Source: Prorocentrum cordatum
Taxonomy: Eukaryota; Sar; Dinophyceae; Prorocentrales; Prorocentraceae
Length of the DNA stretch: 64,000 nucleotides
Assembly (NCBI GenBank): GCA_963575745.1
Contig: CAUYUJ010021693.1
Span: 595,768-659,767, forward strand
Direction of reading: 5' to 3'
Part shown: positions 1-10,790 of the stretch, in pieces
Numbering within the stretch: position 1 is the stretch's first letter
How the letters are laid out: each line of letters starts with the position of its first letter
The notes under the pieces: model-generated
The model's database searches: none
Told to the model about the DNA's origin: nothing
What the model saw: only the letters and a program-made list of their open reading frames with translations
Translations under genes and position numbers: made by a program

Positions 1-95
1 AATAAGAATAATCATCAGAAAAATAAGAAGAACGCCGAGAGGCGGACCTGTCACAAGACGGCACTGGGGCCCCAGCAGGGCGGCGCTTGGTTGGC

Positions 96-1412
96 TCAGA
101 TCTGCCCACTGCCGCTTGCGCCACCTGCTGAGCCTTGACTCAATCGCGCCAGCTCTCTCTGGCGCACTCTGTCATGCAACGATGCAAGCCTCGATTCGTA
201 AGTACAAGCCGAGGCAGGGTCAGGCCGAGTCGAAACGCTGGTGGTCTCAATGCGAGGGATCCGACGCATGGGCATGACTCTCTCGGCTGGGACCGCACAG
301 GCAATCAACTTCTGCAACTTACGGTGCGGCCCGACGCCTTTCCGAAGGCTCCGGAAGATCTTAATACCTTTGGGCGTCGGCTTGATGCAAGGTGCCCTGA
401 GCTTGTGGCGACGTCGCACTTGGGCCCAAGCACCGCATTTCGTGCACACACCAGAAATCGATTCGCATCTCTCGCCCGACTGTTGCACGGCGAGGAGGAC
501 ATGGCCGTTCGGCCGAGCAAAATATTCACGGAGGAAAACTGGGGCACCCCTGCATCTCGTGAGGGGCCAATATGTAGCACAATCCTGAAGCTCTGACAGG
601 CAGCAACGGCATTGCACACCAATCTCGGTTCTACACCAGTCGTGCTGACCCTCCTTCCTCACATTCCTGCTCATCCGAAAAAAAACAGCAAACCTCCTCC
701 AACGCTCTTCCTGGTCATAGTATGGGAGGGCGGCGGCGGCAAGGCGCGCCAGGAGACTGGTCGCCTCGCCCTGCCTATCCACAGACTGCAAGAATTCATG
801 ACTTGCTTCCTGAGCAAAACGGTATGCCGCGATGTTCGCATATGTTATTCGGCGCTGTTCTGCACTGCGGCTTGCATACTCGTCGCTGGCGCGGTGTGCC
901 TTCACGTGCTCAGCCTCGCTCGAGCGCGCGTGCCCAGGAAGAGACTGTCCGAACACCTGCACACATGCGCGCGCGGAACGAGACTGTCGCTGGCGCTCAG
1001 GAGACGTCCGCGCAGCGAACACAGCGCCGAGGAAATCGCAGTACATCATGGTCGCCACATACTCTGCAACAGCGGACGTCTGTGGCATAGCAGGAGGAAC
1101 AGTGCCATAGACTGCCAGTGGCGGGTCAGGTCCATCAGGATTCAGTAGCACGATGGCCCAGCCTGCACGTTGCAAGTCCAGTAGAGCAGGCTTGGTGCAT
1201 GATCTGTCAGGCGCCAGCTCTAGCATTGCAGCTCCATCACAAGCATGCTGAGCCATTTTTTCATGTTCAATGCCAATGCATTCACCATCCACGTTGACTA
1301 CCTTCGCCTCGGTTCCAGGCACCAGCGCTGGGAGTTCACTGCCCAAGAAGTCAAGGGGGCCGCCTGTGAAGAAACCAGACTGGTGATCGTCGATGCCACG
1401 CTGAATGAACAA
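96..1412 (-). pseudogene. LINE RNase H-like domain with Cys-rich tail
   Basis: This is an open frame of 438 codons on the minus strand. Residues about 58-133 carry an RNase H-like pattern: a short acidic start (CDGAAMLELAPDRSC), a strand with RAGWAIVLL, the turn LAVYGTVPPAMPQTS and the helix AVAEYVATMMYCDFLGAVF. The G----QTS--AE spacing is typical of RNase H domains at the end of dinoflagellate LINEs. The C-terminal part has clustered cysteines (CRTEIGVQCRCCLSELQDC and later CTKCGAW), which suggests a zinc-binding tail. RNase H would remove the RNA strand of the cDNA hybrid. The acidic residues cannot be confirmed by eye. Confidence 0.6.
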
Positions 1413-1515
1413 GACCGGCGCGTCCGACTCTCTTCTGGCAGCCGCGACATCAGGTCGTGAGCGCGTGAGGAGTCGATGGTGGATAGTACCTGGTTCACCA
1501 CGTTCGCAACGGCCA

Positions 1516-2757
1516 TCAACGTCGCATCCTCGAAATCGCGCACGCTCGCGTGTCCAGCGCCCTCCATCCAGTTGCGAAAGCCTTCACCGCGAACTTCTGA
1601 TGCGAAGAATACTTCGAGTTCCGCTCTCTGACATGCGGCCGTAGTAGATCACAACTTGCCCGTGCGCCCTCAGGGAGACCACGCTTGACTGCCAGGTGGA
1701 GCTCGTGTTGTCGATGAAGGGCCTGAGACTTAATACGTTCAAGCACTCCAGGTGTGAGCTGTTGAAGCGGGTCTCGATTGCCGCGATGATCAATCCAAAC
1801 GTCCCACTGCAAAATTGACCATCCAACTCTGCGAACACAACGTGCAGCACGCTCGAGAGGCCCCCGTGACGACGACCACGCCAAGTCGGCAAGCATTCTT
1901 TCTTGAAGAGCCTGCTGCCACCACTGGCACAACTGATCAAGCCCCACCATTGCCGTATCAGGGGAGACAACTGCATTCCAAATCATTCTAGACCACTGCA
2001 AATCAGGAGCAAGAGCCCGTCGTGCAGCGGGGTCTCCAACCAGCGCAACTTTAGCACTAGCTGATGCCCCACCATGGCATGGTTTCACAAACTTGAAATA
2101 CCGATTTCGTAGAGAAACCCATTCAGCATCTGCAAGGCCAGAAATCTCAACTCCGCACGCGAGAGCAGGCCTTGCTCCAGTCCTGAAAACATCCCCAGCC
2201 CTTGCAGCCTTCTGCGTTGGAAGGGTACCTCGGTATCGAGCAAACTTACGCATCCTCTGGCTAAAACGACGGCGTCGGCCATGCCCCTTATTCCTGATTG
2301 AAGCTGCACATCTCGATCTTCCTCCAGCCTGACCGGTGCCGAGGTAGGTAGCTGAACGCTTGCCCGCCGAGCCAGAGAGGCCGAGTTCTTCAGCAACTAC
2401 ACGACCAACTCCATTGTCAGAACATATCACAGCTAGCTCGTCGTTGATCGCGGCGCCAAGGCGAGCATCTGTAGCTTGGAAGCTACGTCCGATCCGAACG
2501 GCTGCACCGATCAACTCCTCATTGGTGCCCGCCTCCGCTCCAGGACTAATGCCCTCTATGCGAGAAACGAAAAACAGCTCACTGGGCAAAGAGACGAAAC
2601 GGTCGCACTCCTCCAGCGCGTGAACTTTGATACCGACATCGGCAGACGCATCACCAGCAGGGAAACCACGAAGAGCATGAACTGGTTGACGACTGCGGCG
2701 ACGCATGAGACGGATGATACGAGGAGCCGACCAAGTGTTGAAGAGCAGCTTCGTCAA
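1516..2757 (-). pseudogene. LINE post-RT (thumb/connection) segment
   Basis: This is a 413-codon open frame on the minus strand. The middle part, at roughly residues 115-215, contains ELGLSGSAGKRSATYLGTGQ, a basic KGHGRRRRFSQRMRKFAR stretch and GDVFRTGARPALACGVEISG. In dinoflagellate LINEs the region after the RT palm has the same plan: a leucine/glycine segment naming the element's 'D-GLG', an Arg-rich helix, then F-TG-PA--YG--V-G. The following part has the Trp-rich WQQALQERMLADLAW segment that links to RNase H. No catalytic motif is seen in this piece. A frame change separates it from the RT start and from RNase H. Confidence 0.55.
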
Positions 2758-2772
2758 ACTCGTCGGGGCCCC

Positions 2773-3565
2773 CTATCTGCAACATTCTCGTACTTCAATC
2801 AGCTCGATTGTCTCGTAGTATTTGCTGCCGCCTGCGATGATTTGGAGGCACTTGCGGTTCTCCTGCACGCGTGCTTCCACCCGAGCAGCAACTTGCCAAA
2901 CCGAATAAATCGCACACCGTCCTGTAGCAGCTCCCCGATATACTCGCGAAAGCAAATGTTGGAACTGGTCAGGGGCAGGGCGGCGAAGCCGTTGCCACGC
3001 TCGATATGCGGATCCACGCAGCACAACCAATATGTGCCCCCTAAGTGGCTTGGGAAGCATCGGCATGTATATCCACGACATCTGCTCCGGCAGAACCCCC
3101 AGTAACTCGATCGCCTCAATGATGATGCCCAGGATCGTTAGGCTCTCGTCGCTCAGCAACAGAAGGTGGCGTGGATGAAATCCGCCAAGTCTGCCAGCTG
3201 TAGAGGGGAAAAGGTTTGCGCAACGTTTGGGATCTCCCTAGCACTTGCCCTCGGCGCCGAGCTTCTGTCAGGAATTCATGCCTGCGGCGCAGCCGTGGTC
3301 ACGTTCCAAAGCTTGCAATACTCTTCGCCGTAGCCTCACCTTGTGCCTCAACTACGGCATGACAATGGGCTGAAAGAAGTCCGTCTGGAGACCGCGGGAC
3401 AGTCGTCTCCTGAACTTGCTTGGCCTGCGTAATTCGACGCAAGCCACGCGCGCCCCCAGCAGCAGCTTGGCCGCGCCAGTCCCCCCATCGTGCAAAAGAG
3501 TCTTTACCAGCTGCCTGCTGAGCAGCACGAGCATCTTCATCAATAGTTTCAGGGAAATCGCGCAT
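2773..3565 (-). pseudogene. LINE reverse transcriptase N-terminal part
   Basis: Two pieces belong together. At 3565-3299 a frame reads ARAAQQAAGKDSFARWGDWR and then a Gly/Ala-rich stretch, which resembles the linker before the RT in dinoflagellate LINEs. At 3159-2773 a second frame reads LSDESLTILGIIIEAIELLG, then MPMLPKPLRGHILVVLRGSA, YRAWQRLRRP, SVWQVAARVEA and a KYYETIELIEV end. This order matches RT finger and early palm motifs (the PLLPKP-G-RPI block, the Y-R-LW-RLRRP block and the VW-A-RAEA block). The catalytic YxDD box is expected just downstream, but I cannot find it in a clean form. Confidence 0.6.
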
Positions 3566-3844
3566 GGGTCCAAGGAAAGGCGCACTGCTGTGATCCGGCG
3601 CGCCCGCTCCACACCAGCATCACATCTTTGACTTAGGTCGCATCCAGCATGCGACGAAGTCTGGAACAGCATCAACTCGCCCTCCAGTAGAACAGGCTTC
3701 TGTGCATTGCCGTCAATGGACCCTTGCTTCAGCAAGCTGGTACCAAGTAACGCATCGCAGGGCCACTTCCAACCATCTGCAAGAGCTTCAAGTCCCCGTG
3801 CATCTCTTCCGTCGAACTTCTGCGCCTGTCATGCGCCCAAGCCT

Positions 3845-4627
3845 CTAAGCCGCATTGGAGACAGACTGGCCCCGAGCGAGTGCCAAGCAGCCCCATGCAG
3901 AGTCGGCGGCAGCCTCCTTCGACATCTCAAGGGCTTGTGTAGCATAGCGCTGTTCCAGAGACCAATCAATATCCCCAAGGAAAAGCCCCACAGCAAGGGC
4001 AGCCGCTAACTTGGGCGCAACTGAATAAGATAAAACTTGAACCCGTCGCCCCGACGCCGCCATGGCAAGTTGGACAGGTCGACGCGGCTTCTTGCCCCGC
4101 GCAGCGTCAACCTGCACGGATTGCAGCAAGCGGTGCGCACCAGCACTGAGACAGAACAAGTCCATCGCGCGCGCCCCTGTCGCCGCCCCGCATGTTACGG
4201 AAGCTGGTGCCACGATTGATGCCTGAGCTTGGGCAGGGTCATTGGACAATTCCAAAACTCCCGCATCAAGATCCCAACCGCCACCAATGATACTCGGAGA
4301 TGTCAGGCCAGCAAGAAACTGCCCAATACTAGCCAGGACTCTCGAATTTCTCACCGTCAAACCTTCGACGCAGTGAAGATGCAGGTTGGATGCGTTCATA
4401 GGCGGCCATCCTGGCACATCCACAACAACGTGCAACACACGGTGGGCAGAAAGAGCGCCAGAGACACAATGGCCATCGACAATAGGCCGACGAAGGCCGA
4501 CTGCTTCACGTGCAAAACAGCAACGCCAGCAGCCATAATATGACCTGTGTCGCATGACCAGGTTCAATAAACGAGCTCCATCCTCGCCGATTTGTCCATG
4601 AAGACAGTTCCTCAGCATTGCCGGCAA
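3845..4627 (-). pseudogene. LINE endonuclease (EEP/APE-like) remnant
   Basis: The segment is an open frame of 260 codons on the minus strand. Residues about 46-110 read VLHVVVDVPGWPP, then LTVRNSRVLASIGQFLAG, then IIGGGWDLDAGVLELS. This fits the late part of an endonuclease/exonuclease/phosphatase fold, where a hydrophobic strand is followed by a helix and then a GGDWN-like strand-turn. Here the motif has decayed to GGGWDLD, so the catalytic Asp/Asn arrangement is altered. The N-terminal endonuclease motifs, expected between 4.6 and 5.0 kb, are not recognisable in one frame. In a live element this domain nicks the target DNA to prime reverse transcription. Confidence 0.5.
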
Positions 4628-4966
4628 AGTACCCTATTTCTGGCGCCAACACCACCAGCGCACAAGTACGCTCCAATCGCTTCTCAAGAGTATCACGCAC
4701 TTGGTTAGCGTTGAGCGTCTCCAGGAGCCTCGTCTGGAGCTGCTCATCTCGCGGTTCAGGAACCTCACGAGGGTGACCAGCAGCCACAGCGAGTCCGCTG
4801 ACCCGTGGCAGGTGGTCAGGTACACCCCGTGCTTGCTCCTGCCAGCTTGCGGCGCTTGTTCCGATGGAAGCCGTTGACAAGGGCGGCGAGCATGTCAGGT
4901 CCAGCTCGTCCGTCTCCTTATTGCTGAAGTTGGGTCCAAAGCTCCTTTGCCTCCTCAACGGTAGCG

Positions 4967-5906
4967 TCAGGGGGAGGTCGCTTCGCTCCACCAGCAGCGG
5001 CGTCGGTGTCGGGTCAAGCTCCACCGGTAGCTCCAGCCTGGCGTCGGGTCAATTGACCCGACGCCAGGCTGGAGCACACGGCCATCAGGAGGATCAGCAC
5101 CAATTGCACCGCCCATCTGGACAACTTTGGGCTCAGCCACATTCCCCGCTGACTTGCGCAACAGTTGCTGGAACTGGTTGAAGTCGCGGTGACTGCCGAG
5201 GTCGGCGGAGAAAATCTGCATCTCAGGATCGAACCGGATCGTTCGAGACTCCGGGCTACGCTCCAATCCTGGTGATCAAGTCTTCAGGCGCACCCGCTCG
5301 CAATCGAGCTTCACCTCGCTGTTGACGAACTTTCGCGGCAATGGCTGCCACGCCATCATCGAGGACCTCATTCTCTTTGGCCTTCGCCTCAATGGCCGTC
5401 TGCTTCCCGCGAATGTCATTCTGCATGGCCTCGAGCTCCTCGCTGGGCGCGGCCAGCCCTTGTTCGAACTTCGTTCGTTGACCCTTGCAGCGCTCAAGCT
5501 TCTGGGGGGTCGCCTTGCGCGCCGACGCGGGTGGGCGGAAGGCGCGATGTTCCTCTCGAAGTTCGTCGAGTCGCTTGCGCGCTGCAGGGGGGCCTGGGTC
5601 GTTTTCATCCAGTTCTTCGGTGTCCCCGATGCACTGGCCCAGGAGGTCAATGCGCTACTGGAAAGCACATCTCTTCACATTGGTCTTATCAGAGTCCGCG
5701 GAGTCCTTCGGCTTCTCGTCTGCCGTCTCAGGCGCCGCGGGGCCCTCGGCAGCCTCGACGCGCTTGAGCTCGGCCGTGAGATTCCCCATCTGCTTCTGCA
5801 TCTGCTTGCGTTGTTCGCTCCACGGCACAGGTGCTGGCGCGCCTTTACCTTTGCCTCCGCCCGCCGTTCCAAAACGCTCGGGCGGGGCGGGCGCGGGCTG
5901 CTGCAT
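4967..5906 (-). pseudogene. LINE ORF1-like coiled-coil protein remnant
   Basis: From 5906 downward one frame reads a Gly/Lys-rich start (GGGKGKGAPAPVPW) and then charged helix (EQRKQMQKQMGNLTAELKRV). It stops near 5650, where a second open frame takes over. That frame is rich in Glu, Lys and Arg (LRKRLDELREEHR-like, KLERCKGQRTKFEQ, EAKAKENEVLDDGVAAI) and runs to about 5272. A third frame continues with FDPEMQIFSADLGSH and FNQFQQLL to about 5050. Together they look like one coiled-coil ORF1 broken by two frameshifts. ORF1 proteins of LINEs bind the element RNA; that role is inferred from position and composition only. No clear zinc knuckle is visible. Confidence 0.5.
5030..5075. repeat. Perfect 46-bp palindrome
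   Basis: The arms are 5030-5052 and 5053-5075, with no spacer and no mismatch. The left arm starts GCTCCAGCCTGG and the centre is GTCAATTGAC. It sits in the LINE remnant between two of its frame changes. A near copy of the arm core (GTCGGGTCAA) also lies at about 5008-5017. Confidence 0.95.
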
Positions 5907-6049
5907 CTCGGCCTCGGCTGCATTCCTCGCGCGTTGGATGACATGCGTTGGTGCATCTTGTCCGCGCCTGCATTGAAGCCAAAATCAGCTCGCCGCGTCG
6001 GCGCCGCTCTGCAGATAGACCGCAGCAAACCCACCTGGGGCAGAACGGC

Positions 6050-6300
6050 TTCAAAGAGGAAGGATAAGGGGGGGGGGGCGGCGGGAAAAGGCGGGGCGGG
6101 GGGGGGCGCAGCGCCGGGGGGGGCAGGGGGGCGCCCACGGAACGACGACGACGGCGACGAAGACGACGCCGAAGCCCACGCCAACGGCGCCCCGGGGGGA
6201 AAAACAAAAACGGGAAGGGGGGCGAAGGGGGGGGGGCGGAAGAAAGGGAACAAAGGAATAGACACAGAGAGAGATAGGAGAACGGGGGCGGCACCTAACC
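6050..6300. repeat. G-rich low-complexity tract
   Basis: The stretch contains several runs of 7-9 G on the plus strand, mixed with GAC and AAAAC steps. Long frames crossing it on either strand are compositional. From here to about 7.3 kb the DNA is very GC-rich and I see no gene in it. Confidence 0.7.
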
Positions 6301-7361
6301 CCACCCTGGCGAGGAGCCACGCGGGGGCCGCGCGGCCGCTGCGCACGCCTGCCCGCCCGACCGACCGCATCAGAAGACGCGCGCCTAGGAAACCCGCCGC
6401 TCGCTGCAATCGCGGGCGAAGGCCGCGCGGCCGTAGATCCGCCTGGCCCGGGCGGCCTCCAGGTGGGCGCCCAAAGATAATATCTCGAGGTAGCGCACGT
6501 CGTTGACAAAGTGGCCACATCATGTCTTGGACCTCGAGCTCGCGCGCGCGGGCGCGGCAGTCCTGCTCGCGAGCCTCGGCGGCCTCCCGGGGCGCCATTG
6601 TAGCGCGCCCGAGCCTCGCGACATCTGCGAAAGCCGCGCCGCGCAGCTTCCCCAGGTTTGCCGGGTCTGTTCTCCCCCCGTTTAACCGCATCTGTCGGGG
6701 CGGCAGCGCGCTGGCCCGCGGGCGGCGGGCCCCCCCCTGGTTCGCGCCGCGCTCGCCCGCGGGGCGCCTTCCGTTGGCCCGCGGGCCGCGATCGTTTAGC
6801 GCGGGGCGCTGGCAGCGGGGCGTCGGCGCCGAGGCAGAGAGCGACGCCCTCGGCCGCGGCCCCGGGGGCATTTGCGCACAAGGTGCTTCCCTAAGTCGCA
6901 CTCGGGGTATTTGAGACGCGCCCCGCCAGGGCCCACGGGGTCGCCCCGTCGGCCCGAACCCATGCCCATGGCCCTGAATCTCAAATTTCCCCCACCTCTA
7001 CCTCCCCACAGACCTGCGACCGTCTCTCGGAGGACATTGTCGGATAAATCGGCAAAGACGCGGTTGCCCTTTACCGTCGCCCCTGCATATCCGTTCGATG
7101 GCCCTCCGGACGCGGCGCGTGGACTTGCGGTTTTCGAAGCGTCGCAGGCGTGGTTCGGCGCGCTCGCAAGCCCAGAGCAATCGCGCGCACCCCGCTGGTT
7201 CACAAGAGCGTCGCGCGGTTCGGGGCGATCGGCGGCTATCTCTCCTGCGCCGGATGAGCTGATTGCGTCGGCGTCGGCGCCTGAGTCGACGCCCGCTGCC
7301 GGGGATGCCCCCTGCGCCGGCTGCGCCGGCACAAGTGCACTCGGCGCCGCTCCCAGCGCAG

Positions 7362-8130
7362 TTAGGCCCAGGCCGCCCCAGCTCGATCCGGCCGTATACC
7401 ATAGACACTCTGAGCATGATCTTGGGTGGGAGTACCCGCGAGGAAACTCTGCTGTTGGGCCAAATGGACACCCGAGGCGAGATTGCCGGGCGACCCTGCG
7501 ATCACGCGCCAAGAGAGTTGCAACAGGCGCGTCATGTGCGCGAGCTGTGCTGCGCCGATCGGGTAGGCCATGTCGCTGTGCTGCAAGATCACGGTCACCT
7601 GGATGTTTGACACTCCGATCGCGAGCAAGTGGAGGTAGCTGAAGCCCTCGCAGCCGATCATGAGTTGACCAGATCGTTGTGCGCGCTAGCGGAGGATACC
7701 GAAACAGAGGTTGTCGACGCGCTCCTGAGGTGGCCTGTTGAAATTCATGAGCGCTGCGACTGCTGAAGTGCGTGCGCCCTCCCTCAATTGGCCCCATGGT
7801 TCGGCCAAGCTGCGCATTGGCATGGTCATGGGCGGCACCGGGTTGCCGTTGATGCGCCCTCCGTGGATCAGGACAGCCAGCGGCCAGTCGCTCGCGAACT
7901 CACGCGTCATGCCAGTGAGTCGTGATCATGCGAAGGCTGCCTGGCGAAGCTCGTCGAGGTCTGAGCTCGCCACTGACCAGATCGTCGCCTCCAGACGCAC
8001 CGCTGAAAAAAAGGCATTCAATATTGCTGTTCGGGCCCCCAGGTGCGGAGGCACCGCTCGTTGCCGCCCTCGCCTGCGCCCATGCAGGGCAGGCAGATGG
8101 CCGCGGCAAGCACGCCCCCTCCGATGGGTC
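7362..8130 (-). pseudogene. Retroelement Gag-like remnant, copy 1
   Basis: Three overlapping minus-strand frames together give a Gag-like protein. At 8109-7900 one frame reads DDLVSGELRPRRASPGSLRM. At 7910-7686 another reads PLAVLIHGGRINGNPVPPMT, LAEPWGQL, ALMNFNRPPQERVDN. At 7661-7362 a third reads GFSYLHLLAIGVSNIQVTVI and SPGNLASGV. The same string of motifs (helix, P-V---GG-ING-P, MNF-R---ER-D, G-S-L-LLA-G----Q, -PGN-AS) is what I know from Gag polyproteins of dinoflagellate retroelements. The paralogue at 34.5-35.1 kb keeps most of this in one frame. Two frameshifts make this copy defective. Its pol part is not adjacent; GC-rich DNA and the LINE follow. Confidence 0.5.
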
Positions 8131-8387
8131 TACGAGTTACACCGACGGCGTCCGACCATGAGCCTTTGAGCCGACGTGGGCACCTGCCCGGGAGGCACCC
8201 CTCCTCGTCAGCGCATTGGGCGTGATCATCCGTCGTAATGTTTAATGTTGGTGCGTTCTCGGCATTCGGAACGCCCCAAAACCCAGTTGTGGGAATGCTC
8301 GTGGTGTGTCGTGTCGTCATTGTAGTGAATACCGCCAACTGCACGATCGTCGAGAGGAGTGCGCATCGGGATCTCCTCCTGCCAGAG

Positions 8388-8783
8388 CTACAAGGGAATG
8401 AGCGGGTGTGGCGATTGGTCACGCTCCAAAAGATTGAAGACAGATAGGCACAAGTCTGTTCCTCTGCCCCTTCGAGTGCTAACGACATGATCGCCAGCCC
8501 CTCGATGGACTTCCAACCTGGTCTCCTGCGGCTCTTCCCAGGAACATCGTGACATAGTCGCAGGAAATTCGGGGACCTCGGCTGGCATCACATGTGTGAA
8601 TGCAGCATCAATCAACTGTTCGATATACGCGGCTGAATCCCTGGCTGCGGGTATTGCCATATGTGGGGAGACGTCAGCTTCCAGGCCCACGAGCTCCCCA
8701 AAAATTGTCTGGGCAAGCCCAGGATAGGAAGCAATGAGGGGCGGCGGGTCGCCGGCCTTGTTGATGGTGATGCTTTTAATCAT
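8388..8783 (-). other. Open frame of unknown nature upstream of Gag remnant
   Basis: This is a 131-codon minus-strand frame beginning MIKSITINKAGDPPPLI, with a mixed composition (FGELVGLEADVSPHMAIPAA, YIEQLIDAAFTHVMPAEVPE) that is less biased than the surrounding shadows. It could be part of the upstream region of the Gag-bearing element or a host exon. No domain is recognised. No gene is evident between 8.8 and 9.16 kb. Confidence 0.25.
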
Positions 8784-9164
8784 TGTACTGGTTGTCGTAA
8801 AACGAATCCCCGGTCACGAACACCGGAAAAAACATCGCGACAACGATCAATCGCGCCGATGGCCTGCCGGAGGCCCTAATACGAAGAGGTGTGGGAGTCC
8901 TGGTGGTAGACACCTGTCGGGGCGAGCGAGTGCCACGCGGGCCATGGTACCAAAGGCAGTGGAAGGGAACCAGAGCTCCGCTACCAGCTAAGAGATGAGA
9001 GATGAGATATGGGGGTGCAAACGGATGGTTATGCTTGCGATCAGGTGAGTAAAACAAGTCTAAAAAGAGTACACAAGGGGCACGGAAAGCGGCCGTCGTC
9101 CGTACCCGCGAGCGAAAAGGGCGGCGCGGAGGGGAGACGACTCGGCAAGAGACAAGGGAAGCTA

Positions 9165-9265
9165 TATAAGACATACCGTTCGAGTGGAGGAAGGAGGAGG
9201 CGAGAGAACAAGGACGAGGAGGAGGGGAAGACAACAAAAGGAGGAGGAGGAGAAGGAAAAGGACC
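9165..9265. repeat. Purine-rich (GGA/GAGAA) tract
   Basis: About 100 bp on the plus strand are almost entirely purine, with GGAGGAGG and GAGAACAAGG blocks, immediately left of the first structured repeat. It is of simple-sequence origin. Confidence 0.7.
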
Positions 9266-9293
9266 AGTGTACACCACGGCTCATCAACAATAT

Positions 9294-9885
9294 ACCACCA
9301 GCCTTTGGGCGACAGGTGGTCTAAGGAGGGTCTCTTTCCTCTTCCACAACCACTCTTCCCTTCGGGGAAGGGAACCCTCCCCCTGCCCTCCCTGAGGTTT
9401 TTCGGGAGGGGGATCGATGTGTCAGAGGGTCCTTTTCGGCCCCTGGGAGGGCCAATTTCTGACACCCCTCACCAGGATCGTGGCCCCCAAGGGGGGGAGC
9501 TATATTTAGTACCCCCCCCCTCTTTTGACCGACCGCCTCCAGGATAGCCACAAGAGGCGCTCCAGGGCTCCAAAGAGACCCCCAACAGGGCTCCAAGAGC
9601 GCCCCAAGAGGCCCCAAGAGGGCTCCAAGAGGCATGCGAGAGGCACCCAAGAGGTCCCCGAGCGACCTCAGAAAGCCCAAGATGACCTCCAAGATGGCTC
9701 AGATAGCCCAAGCTGGCTCAAGATGGCTCCCAAAATGCTCCAAGCGGCCCCACGACCGCTCCAAGACGGCTCGAGATGGCCACGGAACCTCCCAAGCCTC
9801 CCTCGCTGTTTGACTATGTAGGTCTCTTCCTCTCTCCCCCTGTCAACTCTGATGGGCATTGCTTCTGGATGGGCTGGTGGGGATT
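9294..9885 (+). repeat. Structured repeat family, copy E1
   Basis: The left arm at 9294-9324 (ACCACCAGCCTTTGGGCGAC, then AGGTGGTCTAAGG) folds on itself. Next is a pyrimidine-rich segment with the hairpin TTCCCTTC-GGG-GAAGGGAA near 9353-9371. Then comes a 250-bp minisatellite of degenerate CCCCAAGAGGCTC / CCAAGATGGC units. The right arm is TTCTGGATGGGCTGGTGGGG at about 9863-9882, continuing into a conserved CGAAGCGTCAAGAATT. The outer parts of the arms are inverted to each other (CCACCAGCC against GGGCTGGTGG). The same order occurs in copies E2 and E3, which is why it is called a family. No protein is encoded. Confidence 0.7.
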
Positions 9886-10129
9886 CCCGAAGCGTCAAGA
9901 ATTGCAAACATTCCAAAACAACCCTCTCCACAAACCCGTGCAAGGGTTTTCACCGAAAGAATGCCCCGTTAGAATACAGCCGATTGAAAATCCGGAAGTG
10001 TACCAGAACACCATCGCCGGGACTTCGTTTCATTTTGACGGACCCTAAACCGCACCAGAGCACCAGCCCTAGGACTTCAACACCGCGAGTCAGCGTAACA
10101 GCTGCGCCCTGCCCAAGCACAACTTCTCA

Positions 10130-10785
10130 AACGCTAATCATGATAATCGGTAACGCTGCTGCCGCATTTTGAACACGGGCCACCCTGCATCCATGAAATT
10201 CTTTAAACAGAACGCGCGCGGCGCTGAAGCGAGAGACGCCTTTTAAAAATGAACCGCCCTCCATCCGTGAAGCTCTTGCTTGCAACTTGTTTAAACGAAT
10301 GTACGCGGTGCTCCAGCGAGAACAACATTTTGAAAACTGTCTGGTCTCCATCCGTGAAATTCTTGCAACTGTCTGAAAAGAATATGCGCGGCGCTCAGGC
10401 GATAACTTAACTCTGAAAACGGCGAGACCTCCATATGCGAAGCTCCTCCGAAGCTTGAAATTTGAAGACGAATGCGCGCGGCGCGAAAGCGAAAGCTACA
10501 TTTTTAAAGTGGCCCGTACTCCATCCGTGAAACGCTGGCAACGATTTGAAGACGAATGTGTGCGGCTGAAACGTGAACATCATGTTAAGCAGGAGCCACC
10601 CTCCATCCGTGAAGCTGTTGCCACTGTTCAACATGAATGCGCACGGCGCGAAAACGATAACCGCATGTTGAAAACGGCCCGCCCTCCATCCGCGAAGCCC
10701 TTCCAATGATCGAAGGCGAACGGGCGCGGCGCTCAGGCGAGGGCCACATGTTGAAAACGGCCCGCCCTCCAACCATGAACATATG
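10130..10785 (+). repeat. 84-90-bp repeat array encoding a 28-residue motif
   Basis: Eight imperfect copies start with a CCATCCGTGAA-like block near 10187, 10261, 10348, 10431, 10521, 10603, 10686 and 10769 (spacing 74-90 bp, mostly 82-90). On the plus strand each can be read as a 28-residue unit of the form PPSIREAL...FEDECARRE.EN..LKTAR, which is rich in Glu and Arg. Twenty-eight residues equal four heptads, so the product would suit a coiled coil. One stretch (10455-10709) stays open through three units; the older units have frameshifts and stops. The array lies exactly between the right arm of E1 and the left arm of E2. Related copies are at 18.1-18.3 kb and, inverted, at 33.55-33.8 kb. 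Confidence 0.7.
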
Positions 10786-10790
10786 GCTAA

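Larger units (their letters stand above)
60..5980 (-). mobile_element. Degenerate LINE-type (non-LTR) retrotransposon
   Basis: Read on the minus strand from about 5.98 kb to the left edge, the coding segments follow the LINE order: a lysine/glutamate-rich ORF1-like segment, an AP-endonuclease-like segment, the N-terminal part of a reverse transcriptase, a post-RT segment and a terminal RNase H-like domain with a Cys-rich tail. Each is open for 80-440 codons, but the reading frame changes several times between them, so the copy is almost certainly dead. This domain order and the phrasing of the segments match the LINE elements that are abundant in dinoflagellate genomes (family knowledge). No poly(A) tail or target-site duplication was found, and the true ends are uncertain. 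A perfect 46-bp palindrome lies inside it. Confidence 0.75.

Noticed and set aside
5322-6506. A 394-codon plus-strand frame and a 408-codon minus frame at 5675-6901
   Set aside because: Both cross the G-run tract. Their Gly/Arg/Pro composition comes from GC richness, and the LINE ORF1 explains the rest.
9668-9812. Possible spliced-leader relic (TGGCTCAAG occurs at several sites here and at 11.5-11.6 kb)
   Set aside because: The preceding CCATTTT part of the dinoflagellate leader is absent, and the match comes from the CCAAGATGGC minisatellite.
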